Positions 20,199 through 29,400 of a stretch of DNA of 64,000 nt are shown piece by piece; position 1 is the stretch's first letter, and the number at the start of each line of letters is the position of its first letter. A program made the position numbers and the translations under genes. Below the pieces are notes generated by a model that was not told the origin of the DNA, made no database searches, and saw only the letters and a list, made by a program, of their open reading frames with translations. This stretch comes from Paenibacillus senegalensis JC66 (GTDB taxonomy: Bacteria > Bacillota > Bacilli > Paenibacillales > NBRC-103111). The stretch is from NCBI RefSeq assembly GCF_000285515.1, contig NZ_HE610957.1, positions 1,243,917-1,307,916 of the forward strand. The letters are read 5' to 3'.

Positions 20199-21077
20199 TT
20201 AGTCATAAACCTTCAAACCATCTACTTCCACCATTTCACGGAAGGCCTTTAGCAACTGGGTTGTAATCGGGCCGGCCTTGCCTCCGCCAATAATTCTCGC
20301 ATCCACTTCACGCACAGCGATGACTTCAGCCGCTGTTCCGGTAAAGAATACTTCATCGGCTACATAAACGTCATGGAGCGTAAACGGCTCTTCCTTCAAA
20401 GGATAGCCTAGCTTTTCACACAGCTCCATGATTGCCGCTCGGGTAATTCCTTCTAGCGCACCGCAATAGCAAGGAGGTGTATAGACAACTCCACGCTTGA
20501 CGATAAAGATGTTATCCGAGGAGCCTTCAGCCACATAGCCTTGGGAATTCAGCATGATGGCTTCACCGACGCCTGCAAGGTTGGCCTGAATTTTTACAAG
20601 AATATTGTTCAAATAGTTAAGTGACTTGATCTTCGGATTAAGAGCATCCGGCACATTCCGGCGGGTAGAAACCGATACCGTCTTCAAACCGTTCAAATAG
20701 GCTTCTTCCGGGTAGATGGAAAGCTGTTCCACAATGATAATGACATTGGCCCGGGGAGCCCTCTGCGGATCAAGGCCAAGGTCCCCTGGTCCGCGGGACA
20801 CCACTAGACGTATGTACCCGTCCCTTAGTCCGTTTTTGCGAACGGTTTCGGCAAGAGCTTCCTCCATCTCCTGATAAGTAAGCGGAATATTCAGCATAAT
20901 GGATTTAGCGGAGTCATACAGCCGATCCAGGTGCTCCTTGCACTTGAAAATATTGCCGTTATATACACGAATCCCTTCAAATATACCATCACCGTACAAA
21001 AATCCGTGATCGTATACGGAAACAAGCGCTTCTTCCTTTTTGACATATTTTCCGTTTAAAAAAATCGTTTGCTCCAT
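20199..21077 (-). CDS. ilvE: Branched-chain amino acid aminotransferase
   Basis: PLP-dependent class IV aminotransferase for the last step of Val, Leu and Ile synthesis. The 292 residues include VYDHGFLYGDGIFEGIRVYNG near the N-terminus, the PLP lysine segment NPKIKSLNYLNN near residue 150, EGSSDNIFIVK near 190 and the C-terminal FFTGTAAEVIAV. D-amino acid aminotransferases share the fold, but these motifs fit IlvE better. The start lies six bases after the pheA stop, so the two are almost certainly co-transcribed. A terminator follows. Confidence 0.9.
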   Translation of the reverse strand: MEQTIFLNGKYVKKEEALVSVYDHGFLYGDGIFEGIRVYNGNIFKCKEHLDRLYDSAKSIMLNIPLTYQEMEEALAETVRKNGLRDGYIRLVVSRGPGDLGLDPQRAPRANVIIIVEQLSIYPEEAYLNGLKTVSVSTRRNVPDALNPKIKSLNYLNNILVKIQANLAGVGEAIMLNSQGYVAEGSSDNIFIVKRGVVYTPPCYCGALEGITRAAIMELCEKLGYPLKEEPFTLHDVYVADEVFFTGTAAEVIAVREVDARIIGGGKAGPITTQLLKAFREMVEVDGLKVYD

Positions 21078-21083
21078 TAAATG

Positions 21084-21959
21084 CTACACCTCCAGATTGG
21101 TCTTCTCAAATGTATAGCTTGGATAAGAACCCAGTACTTTGACTTGACAGCCGAGCGCTTCTATTTCACTCAAAGCGGCCGGCAGCAGCACCGAATCTAT
21201 CGATTCAGCAGCATCAATGTAAAAATAATAACTGCCGAGCTTCAGCTTGGTCGGTCTGGATTCAATTTTGGTCAAGTTAATTTTTCGCCATGCGAAGGCA
21301 GCCAATACTTGATGCAGGGCTCCGGGAAAATCCTCCGGCAAGGTAACCAAAAGTGTCGTCTTATAGTGCTCCGGCTTTCGGCTCCGCTGCGGAGGGCGGG
21401 GCCCCACCAATATAAACCGGGTAAAGTTATTTTGGTGATCCGTAATATTGCTTGCAAGTATATCCAAATCGTATAATTGCGCAGCCAACCTGGTGCCGAT
21501 AGCAGCCAATGTCGGGTTCTGCTCCTCCTTGACTCTTCTAACCCCCTCTGCCGTGCTGCTGACATATTCGAATTTGACACCGGGTAAGTGTTCTCCGAGA
21601 TAGGCCAGACATTGCGCTACAGCAACATCTATGGAAAGAATCGTCTTCACGTGCGAGAGCGGGCTGCCGCTCTCCTCACTCCGGTAGCCGATTAAATTCT
21701 GCATGGACGGATAGATCCATTCCGCTTGAATCGGCAGCTCGGAATACTGAACCAGCTGGTCTACATGAATTTTTACAGAGCCTTCTATTGTATTCTCTAT
21801 AGGCACCACGCTGTAATCCGTTTCCCCCGCTGCCGTAGCTTTAAAGACGTCGGCTATGAAAGGATACGGAATAAAGTCGTGCGTCTGTCCATTGAAGAAA
21901 TAGACAGCGGATTCCTGGGAGACAGTCCCCGCGGGCCCGAGGAACGCTACTCTGGCCAT
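21084..21959 (-). CDS. pheA: Prephenate dehydratase
   Basis: Converts prephenate to phenylpyruvate in phenylalanine synthesis. It is a monofunctional 291-residue protein: a catalytic domain with FLGPAGTVSQESA, PIENTIEGSV and the essential NFTRFILVG (TRF) motif near 175, and a C-terminal ACT domain with SRPTKLKLGSYYFYIDAAES that would bind phenylalanine for feedback control. Start ATG 21959 has AGGAGG upstream. It precedes ilvE by six bases. In B. subtilis pheA sits beside pheB and obg; here thrB, thrC and hom lie in between. Confidence 0.95.
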   Translation of the reverse strand: MARVAFLGPAGTVSQESAVYFFNGQTHDFIPYPFIADVFKATAAGETDYSVVPIENTIEGSVKIHVDQLVQYSELPIQAEWIYPSMQNLIGYRSEESGSPLSHVKTILSIDVAVAQCLAYLGEHLPGVKFEYVSSTAEGVRRVKEEQNPTLAAIGTRLAAQLYDLDILASNITDHQNNFTRFILVGPRPPQRSRKPEHYKTTLLVTLPEDFPGALHQVLAAFAWRKINLTKIESRPTKLKLGSYYFYIDAAESIDSVLLPAALSEIEALGCQVKVLGSYPSYTFEKTNLEV

Positions 21960-22121
21960 TTAGCTACCCCTCCTCCTGCATCCGAACTGCTCTTCGTACT
22001 TCTTTTCACCTATGACACCAGCTTTCTCAGGTAGTAAATGTTAACGAGATCACGACCGGCCGAATTCATCTGCAATTATCTAGTACTATATCATAAAACC
22101 TTTGCCGCGGCAGTCTGCTTT

Positions 22122-23087
22122 TTAGATATTGGCGGATTGATTGATTTCGTACAATGGAGGCTCGTTGGCTTCACATACCCATGCCCGAACTCCTTGCTTG
22201 GCCGGTTTAAGCCATAATGTCGATGCTTTCAGGTTCTCTTCTTTAAGTGTAGAGATCAGGAACTGCTCCAATTCCGGTTTGCGAGTGCTTTGCGAATCTA
22301 CCAGAGTAAGCAGAGTCGGGCCGGCACCGCTTAATGCTGTACCCAGCGCCCCATACTGACCGGCCTGCTCCAGAATCTTGGCCATCCCCGGGATGAGCGA
22401 TGCCCGGTAAGGCTGATGAAGCACATCCTTCATCGCATAGGGAATCAAATCATAGCGCCCCTCAGCCAAAGCAGCAGCAAGAAGAGATGAATGGCCGACA
22501 TTGAAGACAGCATCCTTCATGGACACTTCTTCAGGCAGTATGTTTCTCGCTTTCTCTGTGGCGAGATGGAACTCCGGAATGACTACAAGCACCTCAAGGC
22601 GGTCTAATGGCTCCAACCGGATATGCTTGGCCAGAACGCCATCCCAGAATGCTACAATGATGCCGCCAAACAAGGAAGCACCAACATTATCCGGGTGCTT
22701 CTCCATTGCGCTGGCCATCTGAAACAGCTTGTCTTCAGGCAGCGGAGCTTCGAGCAGCTGGTTGGCAGCGGTCATCGCGCCGATAATCGCCGATGCACTG
22801 CTGCCGAGGCCTCTGGTCAAAGGAATATCGCTATACGCGGCAATTTCCAGCTCCGGGCAATGTGCCCCCGCTTCTTGAAACACCATCTGGGCCGCCTTGT
22901 AGATCAAGTTTGATTTATCAGCGGCAACCTGCTTCATCTGCTCTCCGTAGAGCTGAATGACAGTTTGCTCTGCAGGCTTCATATCTATCCACGCATATAA
23001 ATCCAAAGCCATGCCAAGACAGTCGAACCCGGGCCCCAGGTTCGCCGTACTTGCGGGAACTTGGACACGAATCTTGACGTTTTTCAT
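22122..23087 (-). CDS. thrB: Homoserine kinase
   Basis: GHMP-family kinase that phosphorylates homoserine on the threonine pathway. It has the N-terminal VPASTANLGPGFDCLGMALDLY and the ATP-binding PLTRGLGSSASAIIGA loop near residue 100, plus GTALSGAGPTLL near 245. Start ATG 23087 (MKNVKIRV) has GGGAG five bases upstream; an ATG at 23099 in the same frame is the alternative. It follows thrC by about 20 bases in the hom-thrC-thrB order. Confidence 0.95.
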   Translation of the reverse strand: MKNVKIRVQVPASTANLGPGFDCLGMALDLYAWIDMKPAEQTVIQLYGEQMKQVAADKSNLIYKAAQMVFQEAGAHCPELEIAAYSDIPLTRGLGSSASAIIGAMTAANQLLEAPLPEDKLFQMASAMEKHPDNVGASLFGGIIVAFWDGVLAKHIRLEPLDRLEVLVVIPEFHLATEKARNILPEEVSMKDAVFNVGHSSLLAAALAEGRYDLIPYAMKDVLHQPYRASLIPGMAKILEQAGQYGALGTALSGAGPTLLTLVDSQSTRKPELEQFLISTLKEENLKASTLWLKPAKQGVRAWVCEANEPPLYEINQSANI

Positions 23088-23107
23088 CTGGTCTCCCATC
23101 GCCCCCG

Positions 23108-24169
23108 TTAAGCTTCCAATTTCTGTATAGCTTCCATCACGGCCTGTTCGCTGTCTTTCACTACAAGAGGCTTAGCCTGCACGTTGTCGATCGCATTGTT
23201 GGGATCCTTCAGCCCGTTCCCGGTTAACACACAGACTACGGTTTCTCCGCCTTTGAAAACCCCTTCTTGCTTCAGCTTCATCACACCGGCAATCGATGCG
23301 GCGGAAGCCGGCTCGGCGAATACGCCTTCTTTACTGGCGATCGTACGATAAGCGTGAAGAATTTGCTCATCTGTGACATAGTTGATTTGTCCGCCCGATT
23401 CATTAGCTGCATTCACCGCTCCGTCCCACGTTGCAGGATTTCCGATTCTAATCGCGGTAGCAACTGTTTCCGGGTTGGGAATCGGCTCTCCCTTGACGAT
23501 TGCCATCGCCCCCTCCGCTTCAAAGCCAATCATACGCGGAAGCGAAGTGGTAACGCCTTTGTCGCGATATTCCTTGAAGCCTTTCCAATAGGCGGTAATA
23601 TTACCCGCATTGCCGACAGGAATAGCCAAATAATCCGGTGCTTTGCCTAGCTGGTCACATACTTCAAATGCCGCTGTTTTTTGTCCTTCCAGCCGATATG
23701 GATTAACCGAGTTCACCAGCGTAATCGGGTGTTTGGCGGTAATTTCCCGGACAATTTCCAATGCCCGGTCAAAGTTGCCTTCAATAGCGATTACTTTAGC
23801 TCCATAGATCATAGCCTGCGCTAATTTTCCGAGAGCGATATTGTTGTTCGGAATCAATACAATGCAATTTAACTGACCTCTGGCCGCATAGGCTGCGGCA
23901 GCCGCTGACGTATTGCCTGTGGAGGCGCACATAATCGTCTGGCTGCCTTCCTCCATCGCTTTAGCCACGGCCATAACCATTCCCCGGTCCTTGAACGATC
24001 CGGTAGGATTCAAGCCTTCATATTTGAAGTATATGTCCAGATCCAGCTCTTCTGACAGACGATCTGCATGGATCAGCGGCGTGTTGCCTTCGTGAAGGGT
24101 AAGCTTCGGTGTGGCGTCCGTTACCGGCAAATAAGCTTTATACTTGTCTAGCAGTCCTAAATATCTCAT
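23108..24169 (-). CDS. thrC: Threonine synthase
   Basis: PLP enzyme that turns O-phosphohomoserine into threonine. At 353 residues it is the short, bacillar class. The PLP lysine lies in [14 protein letters not shown] near residue 57, the phosphate loop is [12 protein letters not shown] near 187, and [16 protein letters not shown] follows the lysine. It is the middle gene of hom-thrC-thrB, on the same strand and closely spaced. Confidence 0.96.
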   Translation of the reverse strand: MRYLGLLDKYKAYLPVTDATPKLTLHEGNTPLIHADRLSEELDLDIYFKYEGLNPTGSFKDRGMVMAVAKAMEEGSQTIMCASTGNTSAAAAAYAARGQLNCIVLIPNNNIALGKLAQAMIYGAKVIAIEGNFDRALEIVREITAKHPITLVNSVNPYRLEGQKTAAFEVCDQLGKAPDYLAIPVGNAGNITAYWKGFKEYRDKGVTTSLPRMIGFEAEGAMAIVKGEPIPNPETVATAIRIGNPATWDGAVNAANESGGQINYVTDEQILHAYRTIASKEGVFAEPASAASIAGVMKLKQEGVFKGGETVVCVLTGNGLKDPNNAIDNVQAKPLVVKDSEQAVMEAIQKLEA

Positions 24170-24229
24170 TGTTGGATAGCTCCTAACCTATAAAAAATAG
24201 TTTGCGAACAAAGGCGTTTGTTCCATTCC

Positions 24230-25516
24230 CTAGTCTTCAACCCGATAAACACTAACCACCCGACGGACATCGTCCAAAGTTGTAAACTCGTTAAGCACCT
24301 TCTTCATGCTCGCCTGGTTAGCTTCGTGAGTAATAATTATAATTTCCGCATCGGGATTATTCGGATTCGGCTGCTGCAGCACCGACTGCAGGCTCACCTG
24401 ATGCTGGGAAAACACCTGGGCAATGTTGGCCAAAACACCCGGCTCGTCACTGACATGCAGTAAAATAAAGTTCTTGTATGCCACTTCTTCATCGGTTTTT
24501 AATTTCTTCTGCTTGTACGGAGCCGTAACCCTGCGGCCGTTTACTCCCAAATTGGTATTTTTGCTTACTGCGACCAAATCTGCAACTACCGATGTCGCAG
24601 TAGGCAGCTCTCCCGCTCCAGGGCCGTAAAACATCGTTTCACCGACCGCTTCACCATATACATAGACAGCGTTAAAAACTCCGTTAACTGAAGCCAGAGG
24701 ATGCCCTTTCTTGATCAGCGTAGGCTGAACCGTCACACTGATGGAATCATTGTCCCGTTCGGCGATTCCAAGCAGCTTCAGTTCATAACCGAGCCGCTGG
24801 CTGTACGTAATGTCATCGCTCGAGATGGAGCTGATTCCTTGCACGCTCACATCGTCTAGAGCGACCTCGACATTGAAGCCAAGCGTTGCGAGTATCGCCA
24901 TTTTGCGGGCGGCATCCAAGCCTTCCACATCGGACGTCGGATCTGCTTCCGCGTAGCCAAGTGCCTGGGCTTCCTTAAGCACTTCCGGATAATCGGCGCC
25001 TTCCTGGCACATTTTCGTTAAAATATAGTTTGTTGTCCCATTCACAATTCCCATGATTTTCGTAATACGATCAGAAGCGAAGCCTTCCCGAATCGTGCGG
25101 ATGATGGGAATCCCGCCGGCCACACTGGCCTCGTAAAAAACATCGCAATTTTTGCGGGCGGCGTGCGCCATAATTTCCTGGCCGTGTAGAGCCATTAAAT
25201 CTTTATTGGCCGTCACAATGTGCTTCCCTCTGGCGAGCGCCTCCAAAATGTAAGTTTTGGTGGGCTCTATTCCCCCCATTACTTCCACTATGACATCAAT
25301 TTCACCATCGTTAATGATGTCCCATGCATCCTCTGTTAATTGTGCAGAAGACACATCGATGTTGCGGCTTTTGCCAGCATTTTTTACTAATATTTTAGTG
25401 ATTTCTATGGGAGAACCTGTTTGCATAACCAAATCTTCCTGGTGATTCTGGATAATTCTCACCACGCCGGTTCCTACTGTTCCCAAACCGAGCAATCCTA
25501 CTTTTATCGGCTTCAT
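24230..25516 (-). CDS. hom: Homoserine dehydrogenase
   Basis: NAD(P)-dependent reduction of aspartate semialdehyde to homoserine. The 428 residues show the Rossmann start LLGLGTVGTGVVRI, the GGIEPTKTYI segment near residue 80, NGTTNYILTKM near 160 and the ALGYAEADPTSDVEGLDAARK motif near 190. A C-terminal ACT domain (ILLHVSDEPGVLANIAQVF) suggests feedback regulation by threonine. It is the first gene of the threonine set. PheB, another ACT protein, lies 32 bases upstream and may share its transcript. Confidence 0.96.
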   Translation of the reverse strand: MKPIKVGLLGLGTVGTGVVRIIQNHQEDLVMQTGSPIEITKILVKNAGKSRNIDVSSAQLTEDAWDIINDGEIDVIVEVMGGIEPTKTYILEALARGKHIVTANKDLMALHGQEIMAHAARKNCDVFYEASVAGGIPIIRTIREGFASDRITKIMGIVNGTTNYILTKMCQEGADYPEVLKEAQALGYAEADPTSDVEGLDAARKMAILATLGFNVEVALDDVSVQGISSISSDDITYSQRLGYELKLLGIAERDNDSISVTVQPTLIKKGHPLASVNGVFNAVYVYGEAVGETMFYGPGAGELPTATSVVADLVAVSKNTNLGVNGRRVTAPYKQKKLKTDEEVAYKNFILLHVSDEPGVLANIAQVFSQHQVSLQSVLQQPNPNNPDAEIIIITHEANQASMKKVLNEFTTLDDVRRVVSVYRVED

Positions 25517-25548
25517 CTATGCCTGACCCCCAACCCTAATAGTAAACT

Positions 25549-25995
25549 CTATCCTTGCCCAATAATGATCGCCTTGTGAACACCATCGGTCTCGCGCAAG
25601 CTTTCCGTCAGATGATCGACAGGCTTAGCCATCCGTGCAATATCTACAGAAACGACCACGTTCGCCATGCCCTGCAGAGGAATGGTTTGATGGATCGTAA
25701 GCACGTTCCCTTCCAGATCGGCTATTAGTGCCAGCACTTTAGAGAGGATACCGGAACGATGATCCAGGTTCATGGATATTGTAATAATTCTTTCCTTATC
25801 CATCTTGTTCAGCGGAAATATCCCGTCTTTGTACTTGTAAAAGGCGCTGCGGCTCAGTCCTACGGCTTCAACGGCCTCGTGTATCGTTTTTACCGATCCT
25901 TTGGCCAGCAGCTCTTTCGCCTGAATGGTTTTGAGAAGGGCTTCGGGCAAAATCTGTTCATGGACCAAGTAAAAAGACTGCTTGTTTTCGATCAT
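25549..25995 (-). CDS. pheB: ACT-domain protein PheB
   Basis: About 148 residues. The N-terminal half (VKTIHEAVEAVGLSRSAFYKYKDGIFP) resembles a helix-turn-helix-like segment; the C-terminal ACT domain starts ITISMNLDHRSGILSKVLALIADL. B. subtilis pheB is likewise between obg and pheA, and its function is still unclear (older chorismate mutase annotations are not supported by this sequence). Start ATG 25995 (MIENKQSFYLV) has AAAGG eight bases upstream; the longer frame to 26019 lacks a good site. Amino-acid binding through the ACT domain is a family inference. Confidence 0.85.
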   Translation of the reverse strand: MIENKQSFYLVHEQILPEALLKTIQAKELLAKGSVKTIHEAVEAVGLSRSAFYKYKDGIFPLNKMDKERIITISMNLDHRSGILSKVLALIADLEGNVLTIHQTIPLQGMANVVVSVDIARMAKPVDHLTESLRETDGVHKAIIIGQG

Positions 25996-26104
25996 GGACA
26001 CACCTTTCGTCCTCCCCAAAAAGACTATTGTTTCCTTATAGTGGACATTATACCGAAAGGTGCTTATCCTGACAATAGGCTATTCGCTTTTCCTTTATTA
26101 AGAA

Positions 26105-26137
26105 TCAAAAGAAGCCACCCCTCAAGAGATGGACTTC
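26105..26137 (-). terminator. Probable terminator after obgE
   Basis: On the minus strand GAAGTCCATCTCT pairs imperfectly with AGGGGTGGCTTC around a short loop, followed by TTTTGATTC. It is the only hairpin in the 200-base obgE-pheB gap. Confidence 0.55.
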
Positions 26138-26204
26138 TATCTATATGCACCATGGTTATCCGCATTATGCCGAGGCTTTGGCTGGAAGCACACCGCAAAC
26201 CAGC

Positions 26205-27509
26205 TTATTCTCTCTCAACAAATTCAAATTCGAAATCGCCTATGCGAATCGTTTGGCCATCTGTTGCTCCGCGCTTGCGAAGCTCCTGGTCCACTCCCAT
26301 CTTGCGCAAAATCCGGCCGAAGCGCAGCACAGCATCGTGGGAACCAAAATTCGTCCTTTTCATCAGCTTTTCTATTGAGGCGCTTTCCACGACAAAAATA
26401 TCGTTCTCTCTGTGGATAGTAAAATCATTTTCTTCTTTATTCGTTTCGTAACGGTAAATTTTTCGTTCTTCAACAGCAGCCACCTCTTCAACAGTAAGCT
26501 CTTCCGGAAGCTGGTCCAGCTGGTCGGCAATGGCGTACACCAGCTCTTGAACTCCCTGGTGGGCAGCCGCGGAGATCGGATACACCTTTTCAATCCCATG
26601 ATTGTCCTTGAGCTTTGTCCGGAATTCCTGCAAATTCTCTTCAGCTTGCGGCATATCCATTTTATTGGCGACTACCAGCTGTGGCCGGTTTTCCAGCTTG
26701 GCATTGTACAAGCGAACCTCTTCATTTATTTTAAGCCAGTCGTCGTAGGGATCCCGGCCTTCGCCAGCCGACATATCGACAACGTGGACAATGACCCTTG
26801 TTCGTTCCACATGACGAAGAAATTCGTGACCCAGGCCTACCCCTGTATGGGCGCCTTCAATCAATCCCGGCAGGTCAGCCATCACAAAGCTCCGCCCTTC
26901 GCCAGCATCGACAACCCCCAGATTAGGAGTCAGCGTAGTGAAATGATAATCGGCGATTTTGGGGCGGGCAGCCGAAACGACAGATAACAGCGTAGACTTT
27001 CCTACACTGGGGAACCCGACCAGACCTACATCGGCCATCACCTTAAGCTCGAGCACGACCCAGCGCTCCTGACCTTCCTCTCCATTCTCGGAGATTTCGG
27101 GCGCGGTATTGCTGGCAGTGACAAATCGGGTGTTGCCTCGTCCTCCTCGTCCTCCCTTAGCAACTACCACTTCCTGATTATGATGAACTAGATCGGCAAT
27201 GATCTCTTGTGTGTCATCATCAATGACCACCGTCCCCGGGGGAACCCGTACAATCAACGGCTCCGCATTGGCTCCGTGCATGGACTTGTTTCTTCCTTTA
27301 ACGCCCGGCTGCGCCTTGAAATGCCGCTTGTAACGGAAATCCATAAGCGTCCTCAGGCCTTCATCTACGCGGAAAATTACATCGCCGCCGCGTCCTCCGT
27401 CACCACCTGCCGGACCGCCTTCCGGTACATATTTCTCACGGCGGAAAGCAACGATCCCGTCGCCCCCATCCCCTGCTTTTACATAAATCTTGGCTTTATC
27501 TACAAACAT
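26205..27509 (-). CDS. obgE: Obg-family GTPase
   Basis: Essential ribosome-associated GTPase, linked in B. subtilis to large-subunit maturation, the general stress response and sporulation. Domains in order: glycine-rich Obg fold (residues 1-158, with [20 protein letters not shown]), G domain with GFPSVGKST (G1), [10 protein letters not shown] (G3), NKMD (G4) and SAA (G5), then a C-terminal OCT domain starting near residue 350. Length 434 fits the Bacillales form. It lies 14 bases downstream of spo0B, the same pairing as in B. subtilis. Confidence 0.97.
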   Translation of the reverse strand: MFVDKAKIYVKAGDGGDGIVAFRREKYVPEGGPAGGDGGRGGDVIFRVDEGLRTLMDFRYKRHFKAQPGVKGRNKSMHGANAEPLIVRVPPGTVVIDDDTQEIIADLVHHNQEVVVAKGGRGGRGNTRFVTASNTAPEISENGEEGQERWVVLELKVMADVGLVGFPSVGKSTLLSVVSAARPKIADYHFTTLTPNLGVVDAGEGRSFVMADLPGLIEGAHTGVGLGHEFLRHVERTRVIVHVVDMSAGEGRDPYDDWLKINEEVRLYNAKLENRPQLVVANKMDMPQAEENLQEFRTKLKDNHGIEKVYPISAAAHQGVQELVYAIADQLDQLPEELTVEEVAAVEERKIYRYETNKEENDFTIHRENDIFVVESASIEKLMKRTNFGSHDAVLRFGRILRKMGVDQELRKRGATDGQTIRIGDFEFEFVERE

Positions 27510-27523
27510 GACAGATCCTCACC

Positions 27524-28249
27524 TCATTTTTCCTCCAGAGGAAGTCGCAGTGTTAGAACCGCTTTCTCTTCTCCCAGATGCTGCTCAAGCGATCCCCAGC
27601 GTTTGGAGTCCTTCTCCATCTTCTCCAGGGCCTGTTGCAGCTTGTCCTTTTTATAATGTCCTTCATATACAAAATCAAGCAGCAGCGTCTCGTCTTCCTT
27701 ATCCAGCTCAAGGCTGAGAATGTTAGGTTCCCCGTCCGGAGGGACAGCGCATTGGCTAAACGTTTCCACCGTATTGCGCAGCAGCTTGGACACCTTCTCT
27801 GAATCAATCGGCAGCTGGCGCAAGTTCATCTCCTGCTCAACCGCTACTTCCAGTACAAAAGGCCGGGCGGTTGTCCGAAAGGACATCAAATAAGCAATTA
27901 AGGAAGGCACGCCTAATTTGGACAGGCAGCTTTCCTGATGAAGCTTTGCTTTTATTTTATCCATATAAGGCTGCATACTGTCGTATTTCTTCAACTTCAG
28001 TAAGCCGAGCAGCACTTGAAAGTCGTTCATCCAGTCATGACGGTGGTGGTTGATCGTTTGAACCAATAAAGAATGGCTAAGTTCTCTGTGCCGCCTGCGA
28101 TCCAGGAGCAAAAGGCCGTATGCGCCGGCCAACAGCAGAGCACCCAGGAATATCTTGATGTAGGCCGCAAAATCAAATCCAACCAGCATCAATAAGGCAG
28201 CGATAAAAATAAACCCCGCTAAAGCCTGAACACCTCGTATCCGGTTCAT
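27524..28249 (-). CDS. spo0B: Sporulation phosphotransferase Spo0B with N-terminal membrane segments
   Basis: Passes phosphate from Spo0F to Spo0A in the sporulation phosphorelay. The conserved phosphoacceptor segment is INHHRHDWMNDFQVLLGLLKL, with the active His about residue 70. A degenerate histidine-kinase-like C-terminal domain follows. Unlike the soluble B. subtilis protein, this one begins with two hydrophobic helices (LAGFIFIAALLMLVGF and IKIFLGALLLAGAYGLLLL), so it is probably membrane-attached. Start ATG 28249 (MNRIRGV) has AGGTGG upstream; the frame is open to 28321 but that stretch overlaps a likely promoter. It is separated from rpmA by the 18-kb accessory block. Confidence 0.82.
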   Translation of the reverse strand: MNRIRGVQALAGFIFIAALLMLVGFDFAAYIKIFLGALLLAGAYGLLLLDRRRHRELSHSLLVQTINHHRHDWMNDFQVLLGLLKLKKYDSMQPYMDKIKAKLHQESCLSKLGVPSLIAYLMSFRTTARPFVLEVAVEQEMNLRQLPIDSEKVSKLLRNTVETFSQCAVPPDGEPNILSLELDKEDETLLLDFVYEGHYKKDKLQQALEKMEKDSKRWGSLEQHLGEEKAVLTLRLPLEEK

Positions 28250-28285
28250 CCGCTTTCCCACCTCTAGATTCGTTCCGATTTTTCC

Positions 28286-28294
28286 AGTATAACA
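28286..28294 (-). promoter_or_regulatory. Candidate extended -10 promoter for spo0B-obgE
   Basis: The minus strand reads TGTTATACT, an extended -10 element (TG, one base, TATACT), about 37 bases before the spo0B start. No good -35 hexamer is present at 17 bases. It could supply the promoter that spo0B needs now that it is cut off from rplU-rpmA. Confidence 0.4.
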
Positions 28295-28473
28295 TGTTAC
28301 CATCCCTTTACTCCATCCCATGCAAGCATATAATGGTATATTTTGATAAGAACCCTTTTAACACAGCGGGCATAGGCATGGCAACCGATTGAATAACTCA
28401 TGTCACGAGCATCAACTTAATTTAGATGAATCTGCAACAGTTTTGTCCCGCCAGCGCTAAAGCAATAAAGACA

Positions 28474-28502
28474 TTGACAAGGAAATGTAGAAGATTTATG
28501 AT
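28474..28502 (+). promoter_or_regulatory. Sigma-A promoter of the first gntR gene
   Basis: TTGACA (28474-28479), 17-base spacer, TATGAT (28497-28502). Five of six match at -10 and six of six at -35. The conserved GntR operator core begins 22 bases after the -10 box, so it probably blocks the start of transcription. Confidence 0.8.
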
Positions 28503-28511
28503 GGTATTGTC

Positions 28512-28539
28512 CTAAATGTTCTTATGTCATTACATTTAG
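28512..28539. promoter_or_regulatory. GntR operator A (upstream of first gntR)
   Basis: CTAAATG and CATTTAG form perfect outer arms. Within them TGTCATTACA (28525-28534) is the reverse complement of the core TGTAATGACA seen at three other promoters of the block. Its place just after the -10 box suggests autorepression. Confidence 0.65.
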
Positions 28540-28564
28540 AGTGACAGGAGTGATAAGCCGAGTC

Positions 28565-29314
28565 ATGTCCACCTTGTTTGATAAGGCATTAAATAAAAAG
28601 ATTCCTACTCCCCTTTACTATCAGTTGAAGGAAATTCTGCTGGAGTATATTATGAACACCCACGATAACCTGGATGTGCCGATTCCAACAGAACAGGAGC
28701 TCAGCGCTCATTTTAAAATCAGCAGGCCAACTGTTAGGCAGGCTATCAATGAGCTGGTTGTGGAAGGCTTTCTTTATCGCATTAAAGCTAAAGGCACCTT
28801 CGTTTCCCGACCAAAAATTCAGCAGGAATTTCTGCAAGTCCTGGATAGCTTCAACAATGAAATTAAGAAGAAGGGGCTCACTCCGTCAACAAGGGTTCTA
28901 AGCATGGCGGCGGTTAAAAGCGATAAATCCATCAGCGACGCATTGCATTTGACGGAAGGATCAACCGTGATCAGATTGCAAAGATTGCGCTATGCCAATG
29001 ACGATCCCATAGTCATTGTTGATACCTTTCTGCCTTACACAGAATGCCGCTTTCTTCTGGAGAGAAATTTGGAGCAGGAGTCTCTTTACGAAGTAATTGA
29101 AGCTGAATTATCGTTGAAAATTACTAGAGCCATCCGAAACCTGGAGGCGGTATTGGCAGGTGATTATGAGTCTCAGCTGCTGAATGTTCCGCAGGGAGCG
29201 CCGATTCAATTCATCAAAAGCACAACCTTCTTGTCAAACGGAAAACCGATTGAATATTCCCTGGCCAAATATAGAGGGGACCGCAATACCTTTACCTTTG
29301 AAATGAACCGATAA
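28565..29314 (+). CDS. GntR-family (HutC/UTRA) transcriptional regulator 1
   Basis: An N-terminal winged helix-turn-helix (IPTPLYYQLKEILLEYI, then TEQELSAHFKISRPTVRQAI near residue 45) is joined to a UTRA ligand-binding domain (residues about 80-245), the HutC layout in which a sugar or related effector releases the repressor. The recognition helix is almost identical to that of the second GntR in the block. Start ATG 28565 aligns with the paralogue's start but lies 15 bases after GGAG; in-frame GTGs at 28541 and 28550 are alternatives. It is transcribed towards the hydroxyacid dehydrogenase operon and likely represses itself and that operon through operators A and B. Confidence 0.9.
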   Translation: MSTLFDKALNKKIPTPLYYQLKEILLEYIMNTHDNLDVPIPTEQELSAHFKISRPTVRQAINELVVEGFLYRIKAKGTFVSRPKIQQEFLQVLDSFNNEIKKKGLTPSTRVLSMAAVKSDKSISDALHLTEGSTVIRLQRLRYANDDPIVIVDTFLPYTECRFLLERNLEQESLYEVIEAELSLKITRAIRNLEAVLAGDYESQLLNVPQGAPIQFIKSTTFLSNGKPIEYSLAKYRGDRNTFTFEMNR

Positions 29315-29325
29315 ATTTTTTATTT

Positions 29326-29350
29326 TTAAATGTAAAGACATAATGACATT
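29326..29350. promoter_or_regulatory. GntR operator B (upstream of hydroxyacid dehydrogenase)
   Basis: TAAATGTAAAGACATAA contains the core TGTAAAGACA at 29331-29340 and lines up base for base with operator A on its other strand (TAAATGTAATGACATAA) apart from one position. It reaches the -35 region of the promoter for the downstream operon. Confidence 0.65.
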
Positions 29351-29376
29351 GGTATGTAGATTGATTAAACTATAAC
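29349..29376 (+). promoter_or_regulatory. Promoter of the dehydrogenase-hydrolase operon
   Basis: TTGGTA (29349-29354), 16-base spacer, TATAAC (29371-29376), 25 bases before the first start codon. Moderate match; overlaps operator B. Confidence 0.5.
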
Positions 29377-29400
29377 GATAAAGATGGAGATGAGGATGCC

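Noticed and set aside
28322..28511. Search for integrase, transposase, tRNA or direct repeats at the edges of the accessory block
   Set aside because: Nothing convincing was found at this edge or at 46380-46510, so I did not call it a mobile element.
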